Assembly (NCBI GenBank): GCA_016758965.1
Contig: JAEPRB010000313.1
Span: 1 to 40,624, forward strand
DNA from: Circinella minor
Taxonomy: Eukaryota; Mucoromycota; Mucoromycetes; Mucorales; Lichtheimiaceae
Length of the DNA stretch: 40,624 nucleotides
Direction of reading: 5' to 3'
Shown: one piece after another, positions 1-12,419 of the stretch
Layout: every line of letters begins with the position of its first letter
How positions within the stretch are numbered: the stretch's first letter is position 1
The notes under the pieces: generated by a model
Databases searched by the model: none
What the model was told of the DNA's origin: nothing
Seen by the model: the letters and a program-made list of their open reading frames with translations, nothing else
Program-made: the position numbers and the translations under genes

Positions 1-24
1 TTTTTTTTTTTAAAATTTTTTTAA

Positions 25-62
<38 letters not shown>

Positions 63-83
63 GTTGTCTTTTTTTTTTGTTAC

Positions 84-512
84 CTTGCAACGAATATGTT
101 GATATCGCCAAATAAATATAACCATTGTTAAAAACATGAGAATAGGAATTATAATTAAAATGAATACTAATTTAAAACTATGCCATAACGTATAAACTGT
201 TAAAGCAATAACAATCCATAATATCCATAATATACCCATCCAAACAAGTTTGTTACCAGGAGGTGGATTTGATAATACAGATTGATTAATTATGTTGATA
301 GAACGTTGATAATCTTGTAATGTAAGCTAAAAAAAAAAAACAAGATAATAATAATTATAAAGTAAGTATACAAAAGTTGAATAGACCAAAATTGAGATTA
401 TGCTATTAAACAAGACATTTTTATTTGTATAATACATTACATATCCATGTAGTTCAAAAGTATATTGTTCATCAAATTTTTTATTTATTAATCCAAGTTG
501 AATCGATTTCAT
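84..512 (-). CDS. Small multi-pass membrane protein, 5' part only (gene runs off the left edge)
   Basis: Two exons can be read on the minus strand: 512-441 (24 codons from ATG, MKSIQLGLINKKF...) and 326-84 (81 codons), joined by a phase-0 intron with donor GTAATG and acceptor TTTTAG. A third donor, GTAACA, follows residue 105, so the remaining exon or exons lie beyond the left edge. The protein starts with a short polar segment containing LTLQDYQRSI and NPPPGNKLVW. Two strongly hydrophobic helices follow, roughly residues 54-69 and 74-92, ending in a basic RYQHIRCK. This is a small membrane protein with a cytosolic N-terminal head. I do not recognise the family with confidence; the layout is loosely like Erf4/golgin A7-type small membrane-associated proteins, which is only a guess. 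A run of about 30 A within the first 60 bases lies in the unfinished intron. Confidence 0.55.
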
Positions 513-1367
513 TCTTTTTGAAAGGATTAGAAATGAGTGGAAGAAGGAGTATCGCGTTGTGTATTTTTTTTTGTAACTCTTTTGAGTTGTCAAGAGAAAG
601 AAACAGAGAGAGAGAGAAAACAAAAGAATAGACGAAAATTAATAAATGAATGGAAAGGATTCTTACAATAAAGTAAGTAAAAAAAAAAAAAAACTGGAAA
701 AAAGAAAAAAAGACAATTATGTTTTTTTTTAACAAAAGATATTCCTTCATTTGAAAACAATACGTAAAAAAAGGAGGGAAAAAAAAAAGTAAAAAAGAGG
801 AGAAGAAAAGAATGTCATTACATCCCATTAAAACGAATAATAAAAAAAAAAGAGGAGGAGGGAAATGATGAACATTTCTAATATATAAAAAAGAATTAAG
901 GGGGGGTTAGGTTGGTGTCCACCAAACCGAATTAATAACTCATTGTAACATTAACAAAAAATTAGCAGTAAATAAAAAATACACCTTATTTAGATATCCA
1001 TTCATGCAATAATATTGATATTTTTATGTGATTTATGACATGTATATATATATATATATATTATTAAGAGATTCAAATTTATTTATTTATTAAAGGACTC
1101 ATTGGACCTGTGGTTAAAATAAGTAAATGCCATGTACATCCATATATTCTTTGTTAACTACTCATTTATATTATATGTATAACGAGATATTAAAAGAGTT
1201 CTTACCTATTGTCTTAATTATAAACTACTTTGACTCTTCCCCTTATGGAATTGTGTCTTTTTTTTTTACGCATCCATTCTTTGTTATATTATGGTTATTT
1301 TTATGTACAAGAAAAAAAATGATAGCAGCATTATATATAAAGATATGATTTGTATTTCATTTTTTTT
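513..1367. other. Intergenic region, no gene seen
   Basis: This interval holds the upstream region of the left membrane-protein gene and the 3' flank of the GH15 gene, both on the minus strand. It has several A or T homopolymers, an (AT)n run near 1043-1062 and a G7 tract near 901. Short open frames exist on both strands but show no family motif and no convincing splice continuation. Confidence 0.5.
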
Positions 1368-4298
1368 TTATTGACGTCTTTTTCCAAGTACTCGATCAAG
1401 ATTAAATGCAGCTATGTATAGAAAAATACTATGTAAATAATATAAACAATAATAAAGAATGGATGTCTACATATCAATGATACTTTACCACTAATAAAAG
1501 ATAAATGTGAAAAAGCTTGTGGTGTATTACCAAGCATTTCACCTGATCTAGCCACTTCTTCAGAAAATAATCCAAGATGATTTCCATAGGAAACCATTTC
1601 TTCAAACATAACAACGGCTCTTTCTAAAAGTTTTTTATCATACATGCCTGCTCTTGTTAATGCTTCTACTAACCAAAATGTACACATAGAAAAGGCTCCT
1701 TCTAATCCACCGACACCATCATCTGTAGTTAAATAATTATATCGAAATACTAAATTATTGGCAACCAGTCCACCTATAAATATATATATATAAAAAGAGG
1801 GCGAGGAGATGAATATATATAAATAATTATAGAGTAGGAAAAACAAAAAAAAAAGCCCGATAAAAAAACCTTTTTCTGGAGGCAATAACATTTTTTGAAT
1901 TGTTGATAACATTCTTGGATCATTGGGTGCCACAAAAAAGACTAATGGCATAATTAATACACTTGAATCAAGAGCATCGGGTGATTCAATTCCTTGAGTA
2001 AATATTTGCAGTTTTGGATTCCAACATTTTTCCATTATTTCTTCATAAATTTCATCTCGTACATTCAGCCATCGATATCTTTCTTTACAAGGAAACATAC
2101 GTTTTTCTGCTAAACGTAAACCTAATTTTTTTTTTTTTTTTTTGGGTAAGCTTTTTCATCATTATAAATATATAATTATAATTATTACCTCTATCAACAG
2201 CCACCCAACACATGACTCTAGAATAAGTAAAATGTTGTTTACTACCGCGTACTTCCCTATAATAAATGAACCATAAAACATATACATATTCTTATATGAG
2301 ATAAAAAAAAAACTATGAAAGTATTAATTATATATATATATATATATATATATTACCAAATGGACATATCAGGTTGTTTATAATTATCACAGACATAGTT
2401 GACAAGTTGCTTTACAGAACACCACATATCATATGAAACAGGTTGCCCATGTTTGTTGTAAAGGTATATACCATCCAATAATTCACCTAATAAAAGAAAT
2501 TATTCTTATTTCTTTGTTTGTTTGTGTTAGAAAGAGATAAGTAATAGTAATATAACGAACCATAAATATCAAGTTGAAGATGATCATAAGCTCCATTGCC
2601 TACTCTAACAGGACGTGAACCATGATATCCGTCTAAATGATCCAATTCATATTCATCCAATTTTTTAACACCATCAATGCTATTTGATTTTTTTTTTTGT
2701 TAGCTAGAATATATATACGTACAAGACCTTTCTTTTTTTTTTTATCCAAGCAATAATGTTTTTTTTTTACCTATACATAATATTTAACGACCCATCCGAA
2801 TTCTAAGTTTTTAAAAATATAAAAGTCCAATGATGAATTAATGTATAATCAATAATTTTTATTCCTAGTTGTTGTTTTCTTTTTTTTTTTTTTACTTACC
2901 AAATCATTACAACGATCAGAAATAAATTTCATATAATGTTGAGCTTCTTCTGTGAGACCCAATCGAAGAAATGCATATATAGTAAATGAACTATCTCTAA
3001 TCCAAACAAATCGATAATCCCAATTTCGAGTTCCACCAATAGCTTCAGGAAGACTAAATGTAGGAGCAGCTACAACGGCTCCAGTCTATAAATTATAAAA
3101 AAAAAAGGAAAAGTTTTTTTTGTTTAGAGACAAAATAATAAGAATAATTTTTTTTCCCATTACTTACTGGTTCATAGGTAAGTAATTTGAGAATTAATGC
3201 ACTTCTCATAACACTTTCTCTCCAACGCCCTTTATAAGAACTTCGATTAATCCAATTTTGCCAATATTTGGCTGTTTGTCTAAATAAGGCATCTACCAAA
3301 CTAGCAGTTAAAGGTGGATCTTTTGCTTTACGTTCTTTTGCTTGAAGATGTGTTTCATGTTTAGGAATTTCATTATCAGGCACTTGTCTAAAAATAAATG
3401 TCACTTGTTGTGTTTCTTGTAATTCAAATGTGGCAGTAACACCAGGACCTTTTAAACCAGCACAAGTCGCTTTTTCATCTATTTTCATATTCACCGTAGG
3501 ACATGAAAAGTCACCACATTTTACCACATAACGTAAATCCATATCCATCTCTTTTGATTTAAAAATAGCTCTTTTACCACCGACATAATAAGAAATATCA
3601 TCTTCTGGATAAAGTTTAGGTGCATTGGTTTCATTATTACCCGTGGGTGTTGTTGCTTGGCCAAATCGTTCTAATTCGACGGTATGTTCATCTCTTGCAT
3701 AATTGAAAGCAGGATAACATTCCATATCAAAAGCTACTGTACCCCGAATAACATTCACCACACGAATAATCCAAGGTAATAAAGGTTTTGTACCAAGACG
3801 TTGAGATTGGACGGGAATATGCATATAATCAGTAATTTGTCCAACACCTTCATCTGATAAAAATCGTGTTGTCAAAATATTTCCATTGGGTAAATATTGT
3901 TGTTTATTACTTGTATGATTTCTTGGTGAAATACAAAAATGACCTCCTTTATCTTTATCCAACATACGACAAAAAATTGATGGACTATCAAATTTAGGAT
4001 AACAACAAAAGTCAATAGAACCATCTGTACCACACATGGCAATCGTTCGCATATTGCCAATAATACCATAATTTTCAATAGGTAAATAACCTCTTGTTCG
4101 CATATTACAACGTGTATCTTCTGTTTCTGAAAAAGAAGGACGTCGACTTGGCAAACTTGGATTAATGGATTGACGTCGTGTATCAGCTACATAACGAACT
4201 CCTTCTGGTAATTCATCTGCAGGATGAAGTTTTGCTTCGATTTCAGAATCGAGTTGAAATCCAAACGATTTATCGTCATTGTCATAATCATCACCCAT
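1368..4298 (-). CDS. Glycoside hydrolase family 15 protein (glucoamylase/trehalase-type), 9 exons, 748 aa
   Basis: Exons (minus): 4298-3168, 3085-2900, 2802-2771, 2679-2561, 2486-2357, 2256-2189, 2121-1870, 1773-1489, 1411-1368; they sum to 2247 nt with every phase consistent. GH15 enzymes are inverting exo-glycosidases with an (alpha/alpha)6 barrel that release glucose from alpha-glucans or trehalose. The N-terminal beta-sandwich-like part has [20 protein letters not shown] and [10 protein letters not shown]. The barrel has the family hallmarks [56 protein letters not shown] and [14 protein letters not shown], the last being where the family's catalytic base normally lies. There is no signal peptide, and a 70-residue acidic/Ser-rich N-terminus precedes the domain, so it is probably cytosolic, unlike secreted fungal glucoamylase. 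This sub-type resembles the bacterial-style GH15 trehalase/glucosidase group, so substrate is uncertain between trehalose and malto-oligosaccharides. Exon 3 is only 32 nt. Some donors are non-consensus (GTTCGT, GTTTTT). Confidence 0.9.
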
Positions 4299-4964
4299 TA
4301 CGTAAATAAATAAATAAATAAAAAACCAGAAAAGTTGTATGTGTATAATGAAAACCCCAATAGACTTTATACACACAATAACAAGGGGGGTTTATTTTTT
4401 TTTTATATTTTTTTTTGTAACTAGGGTTACTGTTACTATCCCACTCCCTTGTAATGAAGTAAAAAAAAAAAGAATTTCCTCCCATCCTGATTCATGTTTA
4501 TTGACAATATAAAGAAAGGATGTTCAATTTCTCCCCCCCTTTTTTTCCCCACTCTAAAAAATTAATTATTTTGTGTTTGCATAAATGGGAAAAAAGGGTG
4601 AGTTGAGCGGAGAGTGGACTGAACATTATCAAGCCAATGTGAGGAACTTTTTATTTGTTTGTTTTTTTCATAATAAATATTTATTTATAAATAATCTTTT
4701 CACACAAACAAAAAAAAAATATTACTTGTAATTTTTGATTAATTAGATAACATATATAGGATATCCAATTTGACAGCAGCCAAATTATTCATGCAAATTT
4801 TAAATGTTGTATATAATCATGTAAATTAATTATAAATCATATATTACACTGAAGAAAAGAAATAAAAAGTTACTATGTTATTTATATGATAGAAAACGAT
4901 TACAACTAATTTTTTTTTCTTTTATTTACTACGTATATTCTATTTTAATTATTTTAATAATCCA
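4299..4964. other. Intergenic region, no gene seen
   Basis: Presumed promoter of the GH15 gene and 3' flank of the DUF21-CBS gene, both minus strand. It contains C-rich and A-rich tracts (C6 near 4535) but no recognisable gene or RNA. Confidence 0.5.
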
Positions 4965-5394
4965 TTAGTTAATAGAATTCGGTTTTGAAATAACGGTTGA
5001 TTCAGTATTCGTACTACTACTACTACAACAACCTTTTAATTTTTCATTTTTTATATTGGTATTTGTTGGTGATGAATGATGATAAATGGGGTCTTGTTCT
5101 TGTTGTATTGATGATTTTTTATTATCGGTATTGTCTTTTTCGTTTATAATAGTATCATGTATTAATACATTCGTCAAAAGAGTTTCTTCTTTTATATTCG
5201 ATTTGATTAATTTATTTAATAATTCTTCAAATGTGATTATTCCAAGTACTTTTACGTCCTGCGTATAGGAAACATATTCTTTTTGATGACATGATTCTGG
5301 TGTAGAAGAAGAAGATTGTTGTGTTGATGATGAAAAAGACGAAGAAGAATCAATTTTTAAATCTTTTTGATTCAAGGTATTTGTTTTTTCGTCT

Positions 5395-5425
<31 letters not shown>

Positions 5426-6679
5426 CTGTTAATTCTTTATTATCTATAGACCGATCACCATGCCGAAAAGTGTTGTTTATATTACAACATGCAGTAGATA
5501 TTACAGAACTGCTCGTTTTATGATTTTTGTCATTGTTATGATTCTTGTTATCGCATATTAAAGTATTATCATCTTTCATATTATGAGTAGAATTCATGGG
5601 TAAAACAACTTGAACCATTCGATCTATAATGATAATAATTATAAAATAACATTATTTTAAATCTCTCTCTTTTTTTTAAAAAAAAGATCCCCCTATGATA
5701 GATAGCATAGATAAAAAACATACTAGGATCATTTTGAAGTATTTTTAAAAGTTTAATAGCTGAAGTATCTGCAGAAACTTGTTTTATAGGTTCAATTGTA
5801 ATCTTATTTAATGGAGTTTTATCTTCTGGATTCAATATTGAAAGGTACTAGTAATAGTTAAAAATGATGTCAGTTATATATATATATATACCTCGCTCTT
5901 TTGTTAAAATCACTTCCTCCTTAGTTGAAATATGAATTATATATTTTGAATTTGGAAATAAATAAATAATAATAAAAAAAACCTTAGTTTTTAGAACACC
6001 GAGGATAATTCGACAATGTGAAGATGAATCATATTTATATACAGGAATATGAATGCATTCATTTTGTAAAATTGTATTAATAATCATATTATCTAATTGC
6101 GTATCAATAGGAAGCATAAATGGTTGTTCTTGTTGAGTTGAGTTTATAAAATCACTTGCTGAATATAAAGATAAATCCAAAGTATTCTGAAGAATTTCAA
6201 CAGTATCTTTTTGTAATGGTCCTCCTGCTTTTCTTTCTTCTTCTTTTTGATTATTATTATTTAATGATAATGGTTTTTCTTCACTATGTAGATGAATCAA
6301 TTCTCGTAATTCTATTATATATAATAATAATACGTAATAATAAATCATCAAGTAAATAAATATATATACATATAATTTTTATAATATCTTTATCTTACCT
6401 GAAACTCCATATATAGTACCATCATGTTTTCCTAATATATAATCCAATAATTTTGCAATAGGCCAAGCAAGAATATACCAAAAACCAATAAGAATTCTTA
6501 CAGGAATAGCAAAAAATGCACCTATAGCAAGACCATGTCTAGAACAAATAGCTTGTGGTATAATTTCTGCAAATATAAAAACGAGTGCTGTAGAAATAAT
6601 CACTGCAACATATCCTATTCCAGAAAGAAAGAAAGAAAGAAAGAAAGAAAAAAAAATGAGTGAATTGAATGAAGTCAAT

Positions 6680-6719
<40 letters not shown>

Positions 6720-7445
6720 AAACGATCAAAAAAAAATTTTTCTTCTCCTTTTTTAACGTATGATTTGGAGCTTTTACCTTCTCCAAATAATCCATCACAA
6801 AGAATAGGAAGTGTTTCATTTAAAACAGTATTGGTAAGTAATAAAGATGTTAATAATAAATGTGCATTTTTCCGAATAGGCAAAATTTTTGCAGCATATT
6901 TTTGTTGTTTAGCTGTACCAGCTGTAGATAATATAGCTAAATTGGTTGCATCTAATGACATCTATAATAATATTCATAATAATAATAAAAAAAAAAGATG
7001 ATATATATTTTATATCACATAATTTAACATCATGTAAAAAAAAAACTTAACATATTCAGTTGAATTATTTACCAAACCAAGTGTTAGACCTATATCATTT
7101 TTAATTTTAATTGATACAAAAGAATCGTTTAGTAAAGAAGAAGCAAAAAAAGATAATAGAGGAGTATGGTTACTATGGCAAAGAAATAATTCTTTATTGA
7201 TTATATATATATTTGTTGTTGAAGTACGTATATATACCTGCAACAATTCCACTACAAATTACAAGAGCAAAAATAGCCAGAACTTGACCCCAAAATCCAG
7301 CTGATGAAACTGATAATGTTTCTTTTTCTTCTTCATTATTACCAATAGCATATACATTTTGTTGTACTAATAATGTTAAAAGTAAAAAGAATATTATTTT
7401 GAATTGATAATAATCATGGTAACGATAACTAAAATTAATTGACAT
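4965..7445 (-). CDS. CNNM/Mam3-type DUF21-CBS membrane protein, 7 exons, 578 aa
   Basis: Exons (minus): 7445-7238, 7089-7073 (17 nt), 6961-6778, 6614-6399, 6311-5983, 5847-5724, 5623-4965; total 1737 nt, phases consistent. Family members are divalent-metal (Mg/Mn/Co) transport or homeostasis proteins of plasma, vacuolar or lysosomal membranes. An N-terminal signal-like helix (IIFFLLLTLLVQQNVYA, about 15-33) precedes a DUF21 transmembrane domain (about 50-215). That domain has the diagnostic GLTLGLMSLD at 70-79, then LLLTNTVLNETLP and EIIPQAICSRHGLAIGA. A CBS-pair region follows (IYGVSELRELIHLHS..., later QDVKVLGIITFEELL). The CBS region is interrupted by a long Ser/Thr/Asn-rich insert containing a poly-Thr run. 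The intron after LGVLKTK uses donor GTTTTT and could be placed differently; I chose acceptor TACTAG because it restores a phase-0 join into YLSILNPEDKT. The family call is firm; the transported ion is not. Confidence 0.9.
6617..6718 (-). repeat. Intronic homopolymer and GAAA microsatellite in the CNNM-type gene
   Basis: Intron 3 of the DUF21-CBS gene contains a run of about 38 T on the plus strand (near 6681-6718) beside a (GAAA)n tract (near 6624-6650). On the sense strand this gives a long A run followed by a pyrimidine-rich (CTTT)n stretch right before the acceptor GGAATAG, so it may act as the polypyrimidine tract. Such tracts also lower assembly accuracy. Confidence 0.7.
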
Positions 7446-7741
7446 TTAAAAAAATGATGATGAAAGGAAAAAGAAAGAAAAGAATATACATTCAAAATGT
7501 TGATCAAAGTATTATTATTATTATTCTTATGTGTGTCACATGAAAGGGTTACTGCTTCTCCTTTCAAAAAAAAAATAATCCTCTTCTCCTTTCTTTTGCG
7601 TCTTTCATGCAGCCAGAAATAAATTTTAGTCCAGTCATATAAAAAAAAAAGTCTAACGTAACTTTTTTATTTTTCCTTTGCATACATTAAATTATTATAG
7701 AAATATAAACATAATATATATGTATGTCAATAACATTATTA

Positions 7742-10700
7742 TTATTTATTTATATGATTCTCTTCTAATTGATCTTTTAATTGTGATAACCATACTGCCA
7801 TAGATTCTATTGACATGATTGATGTTTCTTTAATATTTAAATCTATTTGAACTTTTTGAAAAAATATTTTATATTGATCAAGAATATTTGTCTAAAAATA
7901 ATAATAGATTTGTTTTGTTTTTTAGTTTGTTAAAAGAAGGAAAAATAAACAGATCTTCATGAAAAAAAAAAAAAGCTTATTTGAAAAAAAAAATTCTTAC
8001 TTGTATTGGTTTCATTAAAATATTTTCAATTTTATAATCATTTACATATTCTCGTAGTTTCTTTAAGACAAATCTTATTCTTTCACTTGTTGATTCTTTA
8101 AATTGATCTTCAGTATCTTGAATATCTATATAAATAAATAAATAATCAAAACAAGTATAAATATGTCATTTATATATATATATAATTTTACCTTTTATGA
8201 GAGACTTTTGAGTTTCAATAGCGTCTGATCGAACAGTTGATATCTGGGGAGGATGGTATATGAATAAAAAAAAAGTAAGTTAATTATATGTTTTTTACTA
8301 GTCAAGATTAATATATAGATTTCTTTTTTTTTGTTTACCTTAATCATAAAATTAGTTAATGGTTCAGAAGCACCTTGAACACAGTCCATAATAAAATCTT
8401 CACATACTCTTTTTAATTCTCGATCAATATCTCTTCTAGAATCTAAACTAATCTCTACTACGCGTGGCATTCCTTTTTGAGCCAAACCAATTAAAGCATT
8501 TGGATTAAATATAAGAGATCGATTTTGTTGAAAAGAGTTTAATGTATCTATATTATTTAAATAAATAAAGCACCTATTAGCTTTTATAATAATAATAATA
8601 ATAATAAAATCCGAATCCAATATCTTCTAACCTGTTACATGTGAAAAATCAAGTGTTTTTCCTGAATGAACTAAATTAGCTTCAAATGGTGCTAATTGTT
8701 CTTTTAAAACTAAAAGATGTTTAATAAGAAATACTTGACTATCTAATCGGGACTATATAAAAAAAATAGAAAACAATGTTTAAAAAAAAGTTTCATCTTT
8801 TGTTTTTTAATTATTTGTTTACCTTTTTCACTGTAATAACTTCTGCAGCATTTTTTAAAGATTCATTGCAAAGTGATACAACGTGTTGTGCTAAATCTTC
8901 AAATACTACAGTCTAATATAACATAGCATCGTAGAAAAAAAAAAGAAAAGAAGGGTGGAGGGGAAGAACATATAATTATTATCAAATATCAATTAGACCA
9001 TTAAGAATAAAATGATTCTATTCTTTGTTTTATAAAATTCTTGTACAAACCTGAACACAATGATAAAGTTTAGATAAGATCCAAAGTGTTTTTTGTAATG
9101 TTGGAAACCATCCACATAAAGAATCTGTTCCTTGACCCAAGGGTGAATCAGAACTACTAACAGAAGAAGAATTCGTTTGTTGAGATTTTGTTGTATTATC
9201 ATCTTCCTCAATAGAAAGAGTAGCAGGAACTTCTGAATTCATTATTGTTGTTGTTCCCATAGCTTTTGATCCTTCTAAAACGATGGATGTTTTTGTGATA
9301 TTATCATTTGCTATGTAATTACAAAAAACAAATTTAGTAACACTGATAATTCCCATTTCATTCACACATATATTCACATATCCACCCATGTTTTTTTTTT
9401 ACCTGTAGCAGCATGCATTTCATAATCTTTTGATTTAGGTTGATATTTTTGAATATCATTATCAATATATGTTTGTGCTCTAAATACTAATCGAGCTTGT
9501 GCATCTTCAAGAACATTTTGAATTAAATGACCAAATTCTAATTTATGTCTTTCATTATCATCCATTGTATTATCATCTAAAATAATCCAATTACCATATA
9601 TAGTTTTAGTAAGTTTAAATTTTTGTCTTATCCACCCCCCCCTTCGTTTTAATTTCATGGCAGAAAAAAAAAAAGGAGGCACGGGTACTATAATCTTACC
9701 TGCAGCAAGAGATTCATCTCTTAAAATATACATTTGAAATATACTACATAATTCTGAAAGGACAGATATATTATTTTCATGAATAATACGTGGACGTAAA
9801 TAATCGTAAAGATAACTAGTTAATAAATCTAGAAAAGAACTATATATAACATATTATTTATTAGTTATTTTTTTTTATAGTTTGAAGGGAAGGGGAAATA
9901 GAATTCATAAGCATAGAATTCTTTTGTATAACTTACTATAATTCATCTTCACCCGATCGAAAAAAATTATAAAATAAATTAAATTCATCCATACACAAGT
10001 TCATCATATATGCACATCCATTTCGAGCCTATTTTTATTGATATATATATGTATTAGTGAGTGTATATATCTTAATTCTCCTTTTTGTTATTGTTATTCA
10101 CTTACAAAAGATAAAAGATCACCATAAGGGCTTAATTCTTGAATTTTTCTTGAAATGATAGGTCCCAAAAGATTTTGTCTTGTTTGAAAATAAGCATTAA
10201 GTATATCTTGATATAATGATTGATATCTATATATTTATATAAATAGATGATTAGTTTATTTTACTTACAATGTATATATATATACATATACACTTACTCT
10301 TTATGACCTTCACAACGCTTTTCCAATTCAATACTTAGAGGTTTAATAGTTGAAGAAATCATTTTAAATTTGACATAAAATAATGTTGTTTGTTTACTTA
10401 ATGCAAGTGGTTGTTGATCTGTTGGCTATAAAAAATAATTCTTAATATTCTTGATGATAACAAAAAACAAACATTCGCGTTTAAACTTACTTTTGATATT
10501 TGTTTATAAATATCATATCCAAGAGATTTAATGGTTGTTACTAAATACATTTTTACTACAGTCATACCACGCGTCATACATTGTCGGAATCGCATAAGAT
10601 AAAGTTCGGCATCCCGGTATTTTAACTAAAAGAAAAAAAAGATAAAAATCAATAATTAAAATTCCCTCCCCCCACTCCACACACACACGCATACAGACAC

Positions 10701-11784
10701 AGACATATATACATATAAATCCTTTCCCCCCCGTACTTACATGTTGTTGCATATATTCAATACATTCATCTAATTTTTGTAACATAGGTACAAAATCTTG
10801 ATGTAAACAAATATCATCTCCAGGTGAATTAAATAACTTTGCAATAGGTTCTAATTGATTAAAATAAGCTAATCTTTCTGCTAATGCATCTGCTAATTTA
10901 ATCAATCGATCCTAAAATATTTATATTTTATATTAGTCCATTACTATTTATTTATTTATTTGTTTGTTTGTTATATATATAAATATTACCTGTTCATTTA
11001 ATAATTTTTCACATGCAGTTTGTAAAGAACGTGTTCTTTTTTCAACATAACCATATTCACTTCCAAGTTCATCAAATAATTCAGATGTTGTTTTCAAATC
11101 CATTAAAAATCCATCACATGATTCACGATATAAGGAGACAACAGATAAATAATTACTAATAATAAAGAAGTTCATCTTTTAGATTAATTCATGCCTCCTC
11201 CTCCCCGCTTTCCCTTCTTTTTCCATCTTATCCTTCCCTTCTTATATGAATTTCTTTTTTTTTTACCGATAAACATCCTCTTGATCCTTTTCCATTTCTG
11301 ATTCCATTAAAGCAAACCAATCAAAAAATTGTTGTAAACTTTCAATAGGTTTTTCTGAACCAATACCATGAGCAGATCGTGCTTGAAATTCTGAATCAGC
11401 TGCTGTTGTTTCAACTAAAAGATTAGTACTTGATCTTGGACGTGTTGTAAGTGCTGTTAATCGACTTGAGAGTGCACCTGCATTTAATGGTGTTAAGGTA
11501 GCATTAGAAAAAGATTCAGGTGTTCTTACACCGGATGATGATTTAGCTAATGCAGGAGAAGAAGAAATCTATGAACACATAATAATATATTCATTATTAT
11601 ATTAACAAGATGAAAAACTCAATTATATATATATATATATCCTCTCCCTTTTTTTTCATTTTTTAAATACCCAATTAGTTGGTAAAGGAAGTTCTTCACA
11701 AGCATCTTGTAAATCATAAACACTTTGTAATTCTGTTTCTGTAAGTTGTGTTTTTTGTTCCCATTGTTCAAGTGAAATGGCCAT
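7742..11784 (-). CDS. COG3: Conserved oligomeric Golgi complex subunit 3 (Sec34 family), 17 exons, 849 aa
   Basis: Exons (minus): 11784-11671, 11568-11267, 11155-10990, 10911-10741, 10625-10491, 10425-10298, 10226-10106, 10028-9937, 9839-9700, 9576-9403, 9310-9051, 8912-8823, 8752-8632, 8547-8339, 8243-8192, 8125-8001, 7891-7742; total 2550 nt with all phases closing. COG3 belongs to lobe A of the COG tether, which captures retrograde intra-Golgi vesicles and keeps glycosylation enzymes in place. Family features in order: an N-terminal heptad-rich region (KRTRSLQTACEKLLNEQ), the Sec34 core (AYFNQLEPIAKLFNSPGDD..., LDECIEYMQQH, DAELYLMRFRQCMTRG), then DAQARLVFRAQTYIDNDI and CGWFPTLQKTLWILSKLYHC, and a helical C-terminus. 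Length is close to animal COG3 (about 830 aa). A Ser/Asn-rich acidic linker lies in exon 11. Exon 9 must use acceptor ATATATAG, because the nearer TTCTAG would create a stop. Donors GTTAGA and GTTTGT are non-consensus. Confidence 0.9.
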
Positions 11785-12419
11785 AACGCAAATTTAAAAA
11801 CGCCTATAAAAAAAATGGAAACGCGGAGTGAAACTTAAGGGGGGAGGGAGAACTCATAAAATAATTTTTGCGGGGGAACAAAAACATGCATTATTTTTTT
11901 GAAAGAAAATAATCAATGTCAAATGTCAGCTAATACTTTTTTTTTAGTATAAGATGTTACTCTAAATAAACTATTATTACTTTTTAACTGAAGTAATCCT
12001 GTTTTTTTTCTTTTATAATGTCAATAGTCTTTGTTAAACAAATTTAAAAATGTAATTTGTTAGATATATATATTCATATTATAATAGCCATAGCAACCAC
12101 AGCGTCTCTTTTTATAACCATAGCAATAGCAGCCTCTATTGAACATTATCATAACCATACCAACAACAGTGTCTATTTTATAACATTATCAAGTAATTAT
12201 TGTAATATATATAATTTATTATTTATTAAAAGAATAAAAGCACTAAAAGAATTAAATCCAAATATATGATAGTGTTATGAAGATTAGGGTATTTTTTATA
12301 CTTTATAAACAAAATTTTAGTAATATGCACGTAAAAAAAAAGAAAAAGGGGGGTGAATGGAAGGCGAATAAAAGTAATGATATGTTTTTTCTTTTAAGAA
12401 TCCCACGTTATAAAATATT
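11785..12419. other. Intergenic region with an imperfect tandem repeat
   Basis: Between COG3 and the small secreted-peptide gene. About 12082-12190 holds three degenerate repeats of roughly 36-44 nt built around CCATAGCAAC...CAGYGTCT...TTTTATAAC. They create a 70-codon open frame on the plus strand that looks like repeat translation rather than a protein. Nothing else is recognised. Confidence 0.4.

Noticed and set aside
327..623. 98-codon minus-strand open frame as one continuous protein
   Set aside because: Its start and end are intron and upstream sequence; only codons 512-441 belong to the left membrane-protein gene, and GTAATG...TTTTAG joins them to the next exon in phase.
5848..5982. 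Extra exon (HISTKEEVILTKERG) between exons 5 and 6 of the CNNM-type gene
   Set aside because: Using it would need two further weak splice sites and gives no better family match than the direct phase-0 join AAG to TAC.
12057..12269. 70-codon plus-strand open frame (ITIAIATTASLFITIAIAAS)
   Set aside because: The amino-acid pattern follows an imperfect DNA tandem repeat; no start context, domain or conserved motif.
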